Source: Neptuniibacter victor (GTDB taxonomy: Bacteria; Pseudomonadota; Gammaproteobacteria; Pseudomonadales; Balneatricaceae). Taken from it: DNA of 64,000 nucleotides. The stretch covers positions 1,178,001-1,242,000 of the forward strand of contig AP025763.1 of NCBI GenBank assembly GCA_027943745.1. Reading direction: 5' to 3'. Positions 25,360-34,735 of this stretch are shown here, piece after piece. How positions within the stretch are numbered: position 1 is the stretch's first letter; each line of letters begins with the position of its first letter. Under the pieces are notes generated by a model, which was not told the origin of the DNA, ran no database searches, and saw only the letters and a program-made list of their open reading frames with translations. Both the position numbers and the translations under genes were made by a program.

Positions 25360-26676
25360 ATGTTGAAAAAAACACTAACAACCCTGGCAGTAAGCATGGC
25401 ATTAACGACAAGTGTGCAGGCTGCTCAGGTATCAGAAGACGTTATTAAGCAATCTTTCTTTCCATATGCCAACGGCGCGCCACAGATGAAGGGCGTGTCT
25501 ACGGGTATGGTTATTGATCAAACAAATGTAGATTCAGTTAAAGATGCATTAGATCCTGCAATGTATCGTTTTATCAAAAATGGTGATTACACAATTAAAG
25601 TTGCTGAGACGACTGATTTTGCACTTCATCAATCATACATTGATGCTACCCGTAAATATGCTGGCGATACTTCGCTGGGTGCTGAAGCCGGTGCTATTCA
25701 CGGCTCTACAGCAGGTCGACCATTTCCACAAGAACCCGCGATGGATGATCCGAGAGCAGGCGAAAAGCTAGCGTTTAACTACAAGTATGGCTATAACTGG
25801 GGTGATTCTGCTTCTATCTATCCGTTTTACTGGAAATATCGCGATATGAATAGCGGTAAGGTAGAGCGTACAGTGAAAATGAACTTTCATTTCCTCAATT
25901 TAACCCATCGCACACAGCAGGAACCCTTCCCCGCGATTACACCCAACCCCTCTAATCTGTTCCGCGGTATCTATGTTCAAGTGTTAGAGCCGTTTGATGT
26001 TAAGAATACACAGCTTTTGATCCAGCGTTTTGAGGATGATCTCAAGCGGGATAATGCTTATCTTTATCTTGGTTTCCAGCGTCGAGTACGTCGTTTATCA
26101 ACCGGGCAAGTAACTGATGCCTTTTTGGGTTCGGACGTTATGATTGAAGATTTTGAAGGGTATAACGGACGTATTAGCGATATGAACTGGTCCTATAAAG
26201 GGACCAAAACCATGTTGTTGCCAATGTATAATCATAACGATATGGAGTTAGATACAGAAACTCATAAAGATGATGAAGGCTATCAAGTGGTTAAATTTGG
26301 AGGCGCAGGTGGCTGTTTCCCAGATATTACTTGGCAGCTTCGTAAAGTTTATGTAGTTGAATCTAACCCGGTTGATCCAAACCACCCAATTAGTAAGCGT
26401 GAGCATTATATGGATGCGCAGACGTTTACCATTCCACGTAATATTACCTATGACCGTAAAGGTGATATGTGGAAAAGTTGGTTAATTGGACAAACTCATC
26501 CAGACCATCATCTGCCGATAAATAAAGGAACGGGCGTATCTGTTGATGATGCTTTTTCAATGGTAGATATTCAGGCCAACCACTGTACAACCGGTCAATT
26601 CAAAGGCATTGTTGATCCTAAGTTAACGCCGCCAAGTAAAATGACTGTACAGAACCTGCGTGCCTCAGGTCGTTAA
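25360..26676 (+). CDS. DUF1329 periplasmic/outer-membrane protein, 438 aa
   Basis: The signal peptide (MLKKTLTTLAVSMALTTSVQA) is cleaved before AQVSEDV. An upstream GTG is adjacent, but the ATG at 25360 is preferred. Repeated beta-rich segments and the motif GKVERTVKMNFHFLNLTHRT are typical of DUF1329, a LolA/LolB-like fold in relatives. The protein is almost always encoded beside DUF1302. Together with the RND and the lipoprotein it forms a four-gene set ended by a strong terminator. It may shuttle a hydrophobic ligand through the periplasm; this is inferred from fold and neighbours. Confidence 0.86.
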   Translation: MLKKTLTTLAVSMALTTSVQAAQVSEDVIKQSFFPYANGAPQMKGVSTGMVIDQTNVDSVKDALDPAMYRFIKNGDYTIKVAETTDFALHQSYIDATRKYAGDTSLGAEAGAIHGSTAGRPFPQEPAMDDPRAGEKLAFNYKYGYNWGDSASIYPFYWKYRDMNSGKVERTVKMNFHFLNLTHRTQQEPFPAITPNPSNLFRGIYVQVLEPFDVKNTQLLIQRFEDDLKRDNAYLYLGFQRRVRRLSTGQVTDAFLGSDVMIEDFEGYNGRISDMNWSYKGTKTMLLPMYNHNDMELDTETHKDDEGYQVVKFGGAGGCFPDITWQLRKVYVVESNPVDPNHPISKREHYMDAQTFTIPRNITYDRKGDMWKSWLIGQTHPDHHLPINKGTGVSVDDAFSMVDIQANHCTTGQFKGIVDPKLTPPSKMTVQNLRASGR

Positions 26677-26709
26677 TAGGTTCCTCGAACAACATACTTG
26701 GTGAATTTT

Positions 26710-26733
26710 CCCGGGCGCTATGCCCGGGTTTTT
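26710..26733 (+). terminator. Rho-independent terminator of the envelope operon
   Basis: CCCGGGC/GCCCGGG stem of seven pairs with a five-base loop and five T residues. It precedes the next gene by only about 20 bases. Confidence 0.92.
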
Positions 26734-26752
26734 CGTTTTAGAGAGCAAAGAG

Positions 26753-27694
26753 ATGAAAGTAGCGATTTGGGGAGCGGGTGGTATTGGTTGTTATTATGGT
26801 GCTCGATTACTGAAGGCGGGTCATGAGGTAACGTTTATTGCCCGCGGAGAACACCTTCACGCATTACAGACGGTAGGATTAAAGGTTACGCATGAATCCC
26901 TGTCGTTCCAGCAGGCAGATATACAAGCTTATAGTCAGGAACAATGGCTTGAAGAGGATACGTGCCAATCTTATGACCTTATTATTTTAGCGATTAAAGC
27001 CAATGCGACCACTGAAGTGCTTGAAGCTGCTAAAGATTGGTTACTAGCAGGGGATTGCCCAATACTGTCTTTGCAAAATGGTGTTGATAATGAAGCTATT
27101 ATTGCTTCGGTGATTGGTAGAGAAAGGACCGTCGGCGGCTTAGCTGTAAAAATTGGCGGCCATATATTAGAACCGGGGGTGATTGAAGCACGTGGAATAG
27201 CACAAATTGTATGTGGCATGTGGCCAATGCAAGTGAACAGTGCGCGAGCAACCGCCTTGCAAAAACTTGTCGATGCATTTAACGATGCTGACATACTGAC
27301 AACATTAACACCGAATATACAGCGTGAATTATGGCGCAAGTTGCTTATTAATAATGGTGTAAACCCATTATCTGCTTTGACCGGTCTTGACACAAAAGCG
27401 TTGACCTCTGATCCGGTTCATAAGCAGGTTGTTTATAAAATGATGGAAGAAGCTGCTCATGCTGCTCAGCATGATGGTGTTGAAATAACAGAAGATGATG
27501 TAAACGAGATGTTCACTTTGATCAGTGAATTTGATGCGATTAAAACATCCATGTTAGTTGATCGTGAGAAGGGACGTCCATTGGAATTGGATGGTATTAC
27601 TGGTGCGGTATTAAGGCGTAGCCAGAGTGATGAAAAAACATTGATGACCGCATTTATTTCGACCCTATTACAAGCGCAATATGAATGTCGTTAA
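26753..27694 (+). CDS. panE: 2-dehydropantoate 2-reductase (ApbA/PanE family)
   Basis: 313 residues from the ATG at 26753. An upstream in-frame ATG at 26720 falls inside the terminator hairpin and is unlikely. The Rossmann motif GAGGIGCYYGARL begins at residue 8. The catalytic Lys is in WRKLLINNGVNPLSAL near residue 194, and the C-terminal domain has REKGRPLELDGITG. The family reduces 2-dehydropantoate to pantoate with NADPH for coenzyme A synthesis. Some members act on other keto acids, and a role in CoA supply next to CoA-using catabolic genes is possible, but only inferred. Confidence 0.88.
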   Translation: MKVAIWGAGGIGCYYGARLLKAGHEVTFIARGEHLHALQTVGLKVTHESLSFQQADIQAYSQEQWLEEDTCQSYDLIILAIKANATTEVLEAAKDWLLAGDCPILSLQNGVDNEAIIASVIGRERTVGGLAVKIGGHILEPGVIEARGIAQIVCGMWPMQVNSARATALQKLVDAFNDADILTTLTPNIQRELWRKLLINNGVNPLSALTGLDTKALTSDPVHKQVVYKMMEEAAHAAQHDGVEITEDDVNEMFTLISEFDAIKTSMLVDREKGRPLELDGITGAVLRRSQSDEKTLMTAFISTLLQAQYECR

Positions 27695-27809
27695 TTATCT
27701 TTATTCTGCTTAAAGAGGACCGCAATATTGATACCCGTCAATGATTTAGCGGGGGGACAGGAGGAGACTAAAAGCATAAAGAAATAGCGCGAGATTAAGG
27801 GGAACAGAA

Positions 27810-28046
27810 ATGCCTATTGAACATCATGATTTGATCCATGAATTTCCAGAACATCGTGAACGTATCCGGGAAATGAAACAGCAAGATGCACATTTTGCAC
27901 GTCTTTTTGATGAGTACCATGATGTGACAAAGCATGTTGAGCATATGGAATCAGAGATTGAAGCGGTGAGTACTCAAACTGAGGAAGAAGCTAAATTCAA
28001 GCGTTTACAATTAAAAGATAAATTGTACGCCATGCTTCAAGCTTAA
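27810..28046 (+). CDS. YdcH family (DUF465) protein, 78 aa
   Basis: A short, highly charged, alpha-helical protein with a coiled-coil pattern. The motif HDLIHEFPEHRERIREMKQ and the C-terminal RLQLKDKLYAML are the hallmarks of DUF465. The family is widespread in proteobacteria without a known activity. AGGGGAACAG before the ATG is a good ribosome site. It is followed by its own terminator, so it is a single-gene unit. Confidence 0.88.
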   Translation: MPIEHHDLIHEFPEHRERIREMKQQDAHFARLFDEYHDVTKHVEHMESEIEAVSTQTEEEAKFKRLQLKDKLYAMLQA

Positions 28047-28067
28047 TATCAAATTAGGTAATAAAAA

Positions 28068-28089
28068 GCCCGCTGTAGCGGGTTTTTTT
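28068..28089 (+). terminator. Rho-independent terminator after the YdcH-like gene
   Basis: CCCGCT/AGCGGG stem with a two-base turn, followed by seven T residues. Confidence 0.92.
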
Positions 28090-28172
28090 GTGCCTGTCAG
28101 AAACGACCAAATTGAAACGAGCAAAGCTCAGGTATACTTTAGATAACTTCGGCATACATGTAAGGATTAAGC

Positions 28173-29951
28173 GTGAAGAAAACGTACGATTGGCGATATA
28201 TTTATCAAGTGGCCATGGAGCACCGAAGAGAGCTTGCTAAAGCGAATCTCATTGCCTTATTTGCAGCCATCGCCTCTGTGCCTTTGCCGCTGTTTATGCC
28301 ACTTTTAGTTGATGAGGTTCTTTTAGATCAGCCTGGTTTTGTCGTTGAAACTATCAGCCGATTTTTTCCAGAAGAGTGGCTTGGACCTATATTATTTATC
28401 AGTGTTATTTTGTTATTAACGGTTTGCTTACGTGTGACTTCGTTGATGCTCAATGTATGGCAAGCTCGGCAATTCACTATTATTTCTAAAGACGTCACAT
28501 ACCGAATTCGGGTGGGGCTGCTCAAACGCTTGAAACGTATCTCTATGGCGGAGTACGAAACTTTAGGCAGTGGCACGGTCGCTTCTCACTTTATAACCGA
28601 TCTCGATACGATTGATCGCTTTATTGGCAGCTCCTTGAGTCGCTTGCTCATTGCTTTGCTTTCCATCATTGGCACGGCGATCATTCTATTGTGGATGCAT
28701 TGGCAGTTAGCGCTTTTTATCTTGTTTCTGAACCCCGTTGTTATCTATTTCACTACGTCTATCGCGAAGAAAGTGAAGCACCTAAAAGGACGAGAGAATA
28801 AAGCATTTGAAATTTTTCAAGCGGCGTTAACCGAAACGCTTGAAAGTATTCAGCAGATCCGTGCCTGTAATCGGGAACAGCATTATTTGTCGCAGCTAAT
28901 GGATGATGCTCGGCTGGTAAGGGATCGATCAAGTGCTTTTGAATGGAAGAGCGATGCGGCAAACCGGATGAGTTTTGTCGTATTTATGTTGGGGGTTGAT
29001 CTCTTTCGTGCTTTATCAATGTTGATGGTTGTTTTCTCCGATCTATCCATTGGTGAGATGATGGCTGTTTTTGGCTATCTCTGGTTCATGATGGGGCCCG
29101 TGCAAGAAGTGTTGGGGATTCAGTATGGCTTTTATGGAGCTAAAGCGGCTCTGCAACGAATTAATGGTTTACTTGGTTTAGCTGAAGAACCCGATTATCC
29201 AGCCTTGAAGGACCCGTTTGCGGGTAAAAGTACTGTAGCTGTCAGAATGGAAAATATTCACTTTAGCTATACCGCAGAGCATCAAGTACTGAAGGGTGTT
29301 TCACTCAATATTCCTGCCGGTCAGAAGATCGCACTAGTCGGCGCAAGCGGAGGTGGGAAGTCAACATTAGTTCAAGTACTACTCGGTTTGTATCCATCTG
29401 ACTCAGGAGAGATCTATTTTGATGATGTTTCTGTGAAAGAAGTCGGTTTAGCCTGTGTTAGAGACCATGCTGCAACGGTTTTGCAACAACCCGCGTTGTT
29501 TAATGGAACCATAAGAAGCAACTTAATGATGGGGCGCTCATTTAGTGATGCTGAATTATGGCATGCGCTGAATATTGCTCAGCTCAGCGAGTTTGTTGAA
29601 GCGCAAAATGATGAGCTTGATACTAAGGTTGGGCGCCAAGGGATCCGTTTATCAGGTGGACAGCGTCAACGCCTAGCTATCGCGCGCATGGTGTTGAGTG
29701 ATCCAAAGGTAGTGATCTTAGATGAAGCGACATCGGCATTGGATGCCGAAACTGAATTCGCTTTGCATCAGGCGCTTCAAACTTTTCTAAGTGGGCGTAC
29801 CACCATCATTGTCGCGCATCGATTAAGTGCGGTGAAACAGGCTGATCACGTGTATGTCTTTGAGGATGGAAAGATATGTGAACAGGGTGCTCATGCAGAG
29901 TTGTTAAACAGTAACGGGCTATATGCGCGGCTTTATGGAGAGTATCAATAA
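28173..29951 (+). CDS. ABC exporter, fused membrane and ATPase domains, 592 aa
   Basis: Starts at GTG (28173) with AAGGA upstream. Six membrane segments fill residues about 20-320 (ABC type 1 exporter domain). The nucleotide-binding domain contains Walker A GASGGGKST near 391-399, signature LSGGQRQR near 495-502 and Walker B VVILDEATSALD near 513-524. The half-transporter should dimerise, as MsbA does; lipid or peptide cargo is possible. It lies 20 bases before a cardiolipin-synthase-like gene, which hints at a phospholipid-related substrate. The length and organisation exclude a type I secretion peptidase form. Confidence 0.9.
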   Translation: MKKTYDWRYIYQVAMEHRRELAKANLIALFAAIASVPLPLFMPLLVDEVLLDQPGFVVETISRFFPEEWLGPILFISVILLLTVCLRVTSLMLNVWQARQFTIISKDVTYRIRVGLLKRLKRISMAEYETLGSGTVASHFITDLDTIDRFIGSSLSRLLIALLSIIGTAIILLWMHWQLALFILFLNPVVIYFTTSIAKKVKHLKGRENKAFEIFQAALTETLESIQQIRACNREQHYLSQLMDDARLVRDRSSAFEWKSDAANRMSFVVFMLGVDLFRALSMLMVVFSDLSIGEMMAVFGYLWFMMGPVQEVLGIQYGFYGAKAALQRINGLLGLAEEPDYPALKDPFAGKSTVAVRMENIHFSYTAEHQVLKGVSLNIPAGQKIALVGASGGGKSTLVQVLLGLYPSDSGEIYFDDVSVKEVGLACVRDHAATVLQQPALFNGTIRSNLMMGRSFSDAELWHALNIAQLSEFVEAQNDELDTKVGRQGIRLSGGQRQRLAIARMVLSDPKVVILDEATSALDAETEFALHQALQTFLSGRTTIIVAHRLSAVKQADHVYVFEDGKICEQGAHAELLNSNGLYARLYGEYQ

Positions 29952-29971
29952 AGTCGCATTAGGATGAGGTA

Positions 29972-31087
29972 ATGCGCAAACAATTTGGGTGGCGAGGCGG
30001 TAATAAAATTGATCTTTTGGTCGACGGGGAGAATTTCTTTCCCGTTATGTTGGAAGATATTCGATCTGCTAGGCATAGCTTATTACTAGAATTCTATTTT
30101 GTATCCTCGGGCGTGATTACGGACCAATTTGTGGATGAGCTATGTAGTGCTGCTCGTCGTGGCGTTATGGTTAAGTTAATTATCGATGATTTCGGTTCTT
30201 ATCGGTTTGCTAGTACAGATCGACAAGCTCTAGTCACTGCTGGCGTAGATATTGTTGTTTATAACCCTCTCCATCTGAGTAAGTTGACACTTAATTTCTC
30301 TAGAGATCACCGAAAGCTACTGGTTGTTGATCAGCAAAAAGCATTCATCGGAGGTACAGGGTTAAGCGATGTATACTGGTTATCAGAAGAGCAGGGATGC
30401 CCATGGCATGAACTTATGGCGCGAATAGAGGGGCCTGCTGTTACAGATTTGGTGTCGACCTATAATGAACTTTGGCATCGTTGCACCGGAAAGCGTCTCT
30501 CTCCCGGGGGGATGATTGAACATAAAGGTAATAGTGAACTCCGTGTTCGAACTGTTCAAGGGTTGTATCAGCAAGATATTAAAGCGAGCTTTTTAAAGCG
30601 GGTTAATACGGCTGATGATCAAATCTGGTTGATGACCGCTTATTTTCTGCCGTCCTTTTCGATGCGTTATGCTTTGAGGAAAGCAGCGAGGCGGGGGGTT
30701 GATGTTAGGCTTATTATCGCTGGACCTTACACTGATCAGCCATGGATTTTTCATGCATCTAAACGTTTCTATAGTCGCTTATTAAAAGCGGGGGTGAGGA
30801 TCTATGAGTATCAACCTAGGTTTCTTCATGCCAAAATGTCGGTGATTGATGGCTGGGCAAGTATGGGATCATGCAATTTAGACCATTGGAATCTTCGATG
30901 GAATCTTGAGGCAAATATTGAAGTACAAGATCCTATCTGTATTGAGAAGATGACTGGATTGTTTCATAGTGATCTTAATCATTGTCAGGAAGTAACATAC
31001 GACACTTGGTCTAAACGACCTTGGCAGCGTCGATTTAAAGAGACCTTATGGGCATGGATTAGCCATTTGGTGTTAAAAATTAAGTAA
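29972..31087 (+). CDS. Cardiolipin synthase-like phospholipase D family protein, 371 aa
   Basis: Two HxKx4D (HKD) motifs are intact: HRKLLVVD near residue 112 and HAKMSVID near residue 286. The overall form, with no N-terminal membrane segment, resembles ClsB-type synthases, which join two phospholipid head groups into cardiolipin on the inner face of the inner membrane. The gene follows the ABC exporter gene directly, and a small lipoprotein gene comes next. Other PLD-like transferases are possible, but both catalytic motifs are complete. Confidence 0.87.
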   Translation: MRKQFGWRGGNKIDLLVDGENFFPVMLEDIRSARHSLLLEFYFVSSGVITDQFVDELCSAARRGVMVKLIIDDFGSYRFASTDRQALVTAGVDIVVYNPLHLSKLTLNFSRDHRKLLVVDQQKAFIGGTGLSDVYWLSEEQGCPWHELMARIEGPAVTDLVSTYNELWHRCTGKRLSPGGMIEHKGNSELRVRTVQGLYQQDIKASFLKRVNTADDQIWLMTAYFLPSFSMRYALRKAARRGVDVRLIIAGPYTDQPWIFHASKRFYSRLLKAGVRIYEYQPRFLHAKMSVIDGWASMGSCNLDHWNLRWNLEANIEVQDPICIEKMTGLFHSDLNHCQEVTYDTWSKRPWQRRFKETLWAWISHLVLKIK

Positions 31088-31101
31088 GAAGGAAGTTTGT
31101 T

Positions 31102-31560
31102 ATGAATAAATATGCAATTGCAGCCGCGCTTGTTTGCTCTTTAACGCTTACGGGTTGTGTTAATAGCCTAAGTGGAAACACCTATTCGCGAAGTGATGCA
31201 CGTCAAGTTCAACAGGTTCAGTATGGCGTTGTTCAATCTTCGACGCCGGTCGTTATTGAAGGAACTGCTGGGGTTGTTGGTGCGGGAACAGGGGCCGTTG
31301 TTGGCGGCGTTGTGGGTTCAAATATTGGTGGTGGTAAAGGGAAGACAATCGCAACCGTACTAGGTGCAGTGGCAGGTGGCCTTGCCGGTAAGCAAGCGGA
31401 AGAATCGTTAACGCGCACACAAGGTCAGGAGGTTACTGTACGATTGGATAATGGCAATATGATCTCTATTGTTCAAGAAGTGGGAGAGGGGCCTATGTTC
31501 CGTTCAGGTGATCGTGTACGTGTCCTCAGTGGCAATGGCAGTGCTCGTGTGACGTATTAA
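31102..31560 (+). CDS. Glycine-zipper (SlyB/Pcp-like) outer-membrane lipoprotein, 152 aa
   Basis: Signal peptide with lipobox LTGC, lipidated Cys19. A Gly-rich hydrophobic hairpin (about residues 56-95; GVVGAGTGAVVGGVVGSNIG) forms the glycine zipper 2TM domain, and a small beta domain follows. The family resembles SlyB/Pcp, which help keep the outer membrane intact and in enterobacteria belong to the PhoP regulon. AGAAGGAAG before the ATG fits. It ends the exporter/cardiolipin set and is followed by a terminator hairpin. Confidence 0.9.
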   Translation: MNKYAIAAALVCSLTLTGCVNSLSGNTYSRSDARQVQQVQYGVVQSSTPVVIEGTAGVVGAGTGAVVGGVVGSNIGGGKGKTIATVLGAVAGGLAGKQAEESLTRTQGQEVTVRLDNGNMISIVQEVGEGPMFRSGDRVRVLSGNGSARVTY

Positions 31561-31579
31561 TTTTTTGATAGCCCCAAAG

Positions 31580-31618
31580 CAGGTTAGTGTTTCTCAGAGT
31601 TAAAGCTAACCTGTTTTT
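31580..31618 (+). terminator. Terminator hairpin after the glycine-zipper gene
   Basis: CAGGTTAG pairs with CTAACCTG around an 18-base loop, followed by five T residues. Confidence 0.8.
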
Positions 31619-32076
31619 CGACTCATTTGGTTTATAAGTACTGCTTTCCTCTCATCCCCTTTTTCCTGTTCTATCGGTATATGCTCTTCAACGTTTTCAG
31701 TCACTTCATTTTGAAAGTGCACGTTATGGCTACTTTATCATGAATTATGCGCTCATTCGGGAATATAGCCCGTATTAATAAGGGATAACTCCTGTTGAAT
31801 AATGTTCTTTTATAAATATTATTATTTGTATTACATTTTGATTAATGAATTAAATTGAGCATTTTTTTTCTCACTTTTGTTTTAAGGTTATTTAGTTTTT
31901 GTATCTTATTATTTATTGAATGAATGGTTATTAATTTAATGAATAGTTGTTAATTTATTAAGATTAAAAAATAACTGTGCATATATTTTCTCATCTCTTT
32001 AAATTTAAATTATTTTAAGGTAATGTGCCTGCCCTAATACAAAAATTCAAAACAGTTTTAGTGTTTTGTTTATTAG
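31619..32076. other. AT-rich intergenic stretch ending at the insertion site
   Basis: About 460 bases without a supported gene or RNA, very AT-rich toward the insertion sequence. It is the original upstream region of the T6SS FHA gene and may hold its native promoter, but I found no clear -35/-10 or sigma-54 element. Confidence 0.6.
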
Positions 32077-33236
32077 GGAACCTGCGATTAAGTAGCTTCT
32101 TTCACTCAGCAAGTTCCATCTGGCTATATCAGCCTGAAAAACCATGATTTCCGACCACTTACTCCCGCCTGAATACCCTTTTCACGGTATTCAGGCGGAC
32201 TTGTCCTACGTGCGCAGCATCTGACCCACTCTAACGATATTGGCCAGAGCAAAAAGCGTCGCCAGCTTACTGTCGTTTTTCATCAGTCCGCGGTATCGCG
32301 CTTTGGTGAACCCGAACTGACATTTAATGATCCTGAACGGGTGCTCAACCTTGGCTCGAATGCTGGCTTTCATATATTCGATGTTGATCAGAACTTTGTT
32401 GATTCTTGGATGCTTTTTAAGAGCCCTGACTTTTCCTGGCCGCTCTGCAATATGCCAGTCAACTGCTTTGTCTTTGAGATTGTCCCGCTTATCGATGCCT
32501 CGGTATCCCGCATCGGCAAAAACGAACTGCTCGTCACCATGTAGTAATCGGTCGGCTTGGTTCAGGTCATGTTCGTTGGCAGCCGTGGTTTCAAGACTGT
32601 GCGTCAGCCCAGTTCTGGCATCAACTCCAATGTGAGCCTTCATGCCGAAATGCCAGAGGTTGCCCTTTTTCGTCTGGTGCATCTCGGGATCACGCTCACC
32701 GGTTTTGTTCTTGGTTGAGTTGGGAGCCTCGATAATCGTGGCGTCCATCAAGGTGCCTTCCTTGACCAACACGCCAGCCTCAGTCAGCCAGCTGTTTACT
32801 TCCTCGAAGATCTGTCGACCAAGTCCATGGCGTTCTAGTAGATGCCTGAAGTTCATAATCGTCGTGTGATCGGGGATTGGTTTATCGAGCGAGAGACTCG
32901 TAAATAGACGCATTGAGGCGATTTCATAAAGGGCATCTTCCATCGCAGGATCGCTCAGGCTGTACCACTGTTGGAGACAGTGGATGCGCAGCATCGTTAT
33001 TAATGGGTAAGGCCGTCGACCGTTACCCGGCTTGGGATAATACGGTTCAATGACCGTAACGATTCGCTGCCAAGGAACTAGCGTTTCCATCCGTGCCAAA
33101 AACTTTTCTTTCCGGGTTTGGTGACGTTTTTGACGGTATTCACAATCGGCAAAGCTGAGCTGATTTTCCATGTGCTGATCCTGGCTGACACTATGCCGGA
33201 CATTGTCTCATGCGGAGGGACTTAATCGCATCTTCC
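32077..33236 (-). mobile_element. IS5-family insertion sequence, complete
   Basis: 1160 bases. The ends are imperfect inverted repeats: GGAACCTGCGATTAAG at 32077-32092 and its counterpart GGAAGATGCGATTAAG (reverse complement of 33221-33236), 14 of 16 identical. A four-base direct repeat TTAG flanks both ends (32073-32076 and 33237-33240), the YTAR target of the IS5 subgroup. The single transposase gene is on the minus strand. Perfect target duplications and an intact gene indicate a recent insertion. Confidence 0.95.
32206..33171 (-). CDS. IS5-family transposase
   Basis: 321 residues, closely resembling E. coli IS5 InsH in remembered blocks: [53 protein letters not shown] and [18 protein letters not shown]. 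The DDE triad is visible: Asp in [10 protein letters not shown], Asp in VFADAGYRG, and Glu in [13 protein letters not shown]. No frameshift or stop interrupts it, so it should be active. Its base composition is richer in GC than the flanking AT-rich DNA, in line with arrival from elsewhere. Confidence 0.96.
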   Translation of the reverse strand: MENQLSFADCEYRQKRHQTRKEKFLARMETLVPWQRIVTVIEPYYPKPGNGRRPYPLITMLRIHCLQQWYSLSDPAMEDALYEIASMRLFTSLSLDKPIPDHTTIMNFRHLLERHGLGRQIFEEVNSWLTEAGVLVKEGTLMDATIIEAPNSTKNKTGERDPEMHQTKKGNLWHFGMKAHIGVDARTGLTHSLETTAANEHDLNQADRLLHGDEQFVFADAGYRGIDKRDNLKDKAVDWHIAERPGKVRALKKHPRINKVLINIEYMKASIRAKVEHPFRIIKCQFGFTKARYRGLMKNDSKLATLFALANIVRVGQMLRT

Positions 33237-33286
33237 TTAGTGTTGACTCATAAATATGGATGTTTGTTTTAGGGTTAAAGGCATAT

Positions 33287-34669
33287 ATGTCAGCTATTCT
33301 TCAGCTCACTTTAATTGCGTTTAGGGGTTTGGTTCCGGCTACCTCTAATATTCGTGAATATGATCAAGATGAAATTCTTATTGGGAGGGCTCCCGATAAT
33401 GATTTTGTTGTAGAAGATCCCGAACGTTATTGTTCTCGCTATCACGCTCGTTGTTATAGGGCTGATAATCAGTTTTTTGTAGAGGATACGAGTACACCCG
33501 GCACACAGATAAATGCAGGCCAGTTTTTAACGCGCGGGCATCGGCATCGTTTGGTTTCGGGTGATCTGCTTCATATTGGTGAGTGCCAGATACAAATTGA
33601 TTTGATTGAATCTGTAGTGCCTTTGGAGTCAAGCAATACATGCGATGCTTTTTCAATCGATGACTTCTTTTCTGAGGATTCAGGTGCTTTCACCGCAGAG
33701 TTAGTCAAAACAACTGCGCCGCTACCAAATATTCCTCAGACCTCTACGGCTGATTTTATACGCACAGCGGAACCGCATTATGAAGGGTTTGATTTCTCTG
33801 AGTACGCTAAAGATTTAGCTGTGCAGGATCAGTCTATTGATCAGCATAGAGCATCAGACGTAGCTATAGCGACTGACATTGATGCTGTTGTTTATTCGGA
33901 AGAAGTGGATGTTGCGAATGATCAATACGTGGATCTAGAAGTTAAACAAGCGAGTGTTTTATCTGTTGATCGAGAAGATGCTTTGGTTGAAAGCAAGGTC
34001 GATCTATCAGCGACTTCATCTGATTGCGCAGAAACGGTACAAACAGCGAGTCAAAAAGTTGTAACGGCAAATGCTCCAGCAGAGATTGATAGCAAGGCCA
34101 TTAAGGCGTTTTTGCAGGGATTGAATGTAGAACCATCAGATTTGGTTGGCAGAAATAAAGAAGAGATTATGTTTTCTGCGGGTCAAATGTTGCGTGTGCT
34201 AACACAAGGGACTATGGAGATTCTGCAGAGCAGGAGTGATGTGAAAAAAGAGTTTGGGATGGATGTCACTCGTATCGGTGCTCAAATGAATAATCCGTTG
34301 AAGTTTAGTCACAGCTCGAATGAAGCGATGGTGAAATTGCTAACACAGGCCGAAGGTTATATGTCTGCTCATGATGCCGTTAAAGAGGGCGTGGTGGATG
34401 CTAAAGCTCATCAGGTTGCGGTAATGGCGGGGATGCAGGCAGCTATTGTTTCAATGCTAGAACGATTTAAACCAGAAGCGCTTGAAGATCAGTTAAATTC
34501 ACGATTTGTACTCTCAAAGAAGGGAAAGCATTGGGAAACGTATAAAAAAGTTTACCAGCAATTGGTGCTTGAGGCTGAAGATGATTTTCATAGCCTTTTT
34601 GGTGATGAATTTAGCTTAGTTTATCAGCAGCAAGTAAGAGAAATTGAAGCTAGCTATTCGCAAGAATAG
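33287..34669 (+). CDS. tagH: Type VI secretion FHA-domain protein (TagH/ImpI type)
   Basis: 460 residues from the ATG at 33287, which has an AAAGG site; an upstream ATG at 33260 is less likely. The FHA domain is N-terminal (about 10-105), with ILIGRAPDNDFVVEDPERYCSRYHA giving the phosphothreonine-binding Arg, Ser and His. An acidic low-complexity linker follows (about 110-280). The C-terminal domain (about 285-455) is the T6SS FHA C-terminal type, with GRNKEEIMFSAGQMLRVL. Such proteins take part in threonine-phosphorylation control of T6SS assembly. No PpkA kinase or PppA phosphatase is visible in the window. The IS5 element ends 50 bases before this start. Confidence 0.88.
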   Translation: MSAILQLTLIAFRGLVPATSNIREYDQDEILIGRAPDNDFVVEDPERYCSRYHARCYRADNQFFVEDTSTPGTQINAGQFLTRGHRHRLVSGDLLHIGECQIQIDLIESVVPLESSNTCDAFSIDDFFSEDSGAFTAELVKTTAPLPNIPQTSTADFIRTAEPHYEGFDFSEYAKDLAVQDQSIDQHRASDVAIATDIDAVVYSEEVDVANDQYVDLEVKQASVLSVDREDALVESKVDLSATSSDCAETVQTASQKVVTANAPAEIDSKAIKAFLQGLNVEPSDLVGRNKEEIMFSAGQMLRVLTQGTMEILQSRSDVKKEFGMDVTRIGAQMNNPLKFSHSSNEAMVKLLTQAEGYMSAHDAVKEGVVDAKAHQVAVMAGMQAAIVSMLERFKPEALEDQLNSRFVLSKKGKHWETYKKVYQQLVLEAEDDFHSLFGDEFSLVYQQQVREIEASYSQE

Positions 34670-34735
34670 TGATTTATAAATCTATTTAATCAAATTTCTA
34701 AGATTAATCATTACTGTGAAAAGGATTTTTAAACA

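Noticed and set aside
26720-26752. Start of the PanE-like protein at 26720
   Set aside because: The codon lies in the terminator hairpin; the Rossmann motif starts normally after ATG 26753.
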